A DNA stretch of 64,000 bases from Eoetvoesiella caeni (GTDB lineage: Bacteria; Pseudomonadota; Gammaproteobacteria; Burkholderiales; Burkholderiaceae_B): the NCBI RefSeq assembly GCF_003315175.1, contig NZ_QNRQ01000013.1, positions 1 to 64,000 of the forward strand, written 5' to 3'. The notes under the pieces were generated by a model. The model was not told the DNA's origin, did no database searches, and saw only the letters and a program-made list of their open reading frames with translations. Position 1 is the stretch's first letter; each line of letters begins with the position of its first letter. Positions 63,815 through 64,000 of this stretch are shown in pieces. A program made the translations under genes and the position numbers.

Positions 63815-64000
63815 CTATTGCTGCTTGCCCGGATCCTTGAAGTCGGGGATGTGGTCGAATTCAACGTTCTGCAGTTTGCCGCCAACGCGTTCCACCTTGC
63901 GTATATATATGGTCTGCACAATATCGCGCGTTGCCGGGTCGATGGAAATGGCGCCGCGCGGGCTGTCCAGCTTCAGGCCTTTGGCCGCTTCGATGAACTT
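63815..64000 (-). CDS. ABC transporter substrate-binding protein, C-terminal part (cut by window edge)
   Basis: 61 codons before the stop at 63815-63817. The end (DPATRDIVQTIYIRKVERVG... PDFKDPGKQQ) matches the C-termini of Liv/urea-type periplasmic binding proteins, which finish with the region describing the 'ATRD' ligand cap and a Lys/Gln-rich tail. It continues right of the window. It may be the receptor of a further transporter serving this region. Confidence 0.75.
   Translation of the reverse strand, partial: KFIEAAKGLKLDSPRGAISIDPATRDIVQTIYIRKVERVGGKLQNVEFDHIPDFKDPGKQQ

Overview
The window is a stretch of a Betaproteobacterial chromosome, most likely family Alcaligenaceae (Bordetella/Pusillimonas-like). 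This rests on gene content and order: dapF-DUF484-xerC, two LpxL-type acyltransferases divergent from metK, rpe-gph-trpEGDC, dsbC beside a UbiH-type hydroxylase, abundant Liv-type ABC transporters with many solute-binding proteins, GC-rich coding DNA, and an SAH riboswitch before ahcY. The genus cannot be fixed from the sequence alone. No rRNA, tRNA, prophage, integrase, transposase or CRISPR array was seen.

Layout. 0-15 kb is housekeeping: a zinc/manganese-binding lipoprotein-like SBP, dapF-DUF484-xerC, two lipid A acyltransferases, a methyl-cycle/folate block (metK, DUF1289, riboswitch-ahcY, holin-like membrane protein, metF, 5-formyl-THF cyclo-ligase), a soluble lytic transglycosylase and the CCA-adding enzyme. 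15.3-22.7 kb is an ABC (Liv) transporter operon with its own Tat-exported binding protein and an MhpA-like flavin hydroxylase, divergent from a TetR regulator with clear palindromic operators. 22.7-29.4 kb holds a DMT exporter, a FitAB/VapBC-type toxin-antitoxin pair, a MidA-type methyltransferase with an internal 21-residue duplication, an RhlE-type helicase and ung. 29.4-35.7 kb is the trp region (HIT, trpC, trpD, trpG, trpE, a Trp-rich leader peptide with attenuator, gph, rpe). 35.7-39.5 kb holds apaG, mltA, ubiH-like and dsbC.

From about 40.2 kb to the end the content switches to an aromatic-compound catabolic region: LysR and a three-component salicylate-5-hydroxylase-type oxygenase (nagAaGHAb-like), a livHMGF transporter without a binding protein, a frameshifted LysR gene, an oxidoreductase/VOC dioxygenase/YciI/fumarylacetoacetase-family set, two paralogous binding proteins, a LysR-controlled flavin hydroxylase with a BKACE-family enzyme and a cupin, and a MarR-associated hydroxyquinol (resorcinol-type) pathway: flavin hydroxylase, hydroxyquinol 1,2-dioxygenase, maleylacetate reductase. 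A third binding protein is cut by the right edge.

The most unusual signal is a roughly 245-bp intergenic repeat present in three full copies (about 4.14, 11.14 and 39.56 kb). It has nested inverted repeats whose paired positions change together between copies, which argues for conserved secondary structure. The third copy lies at the housekeeping/catabolic junction, is preceded by an octamer array and is followed by a tandem amplification of its 3' half. Other regulatory finds are the trp attenuator with its leader peptide, the SAH riboswitch, a structured metK leader and a structured rhlE leader.
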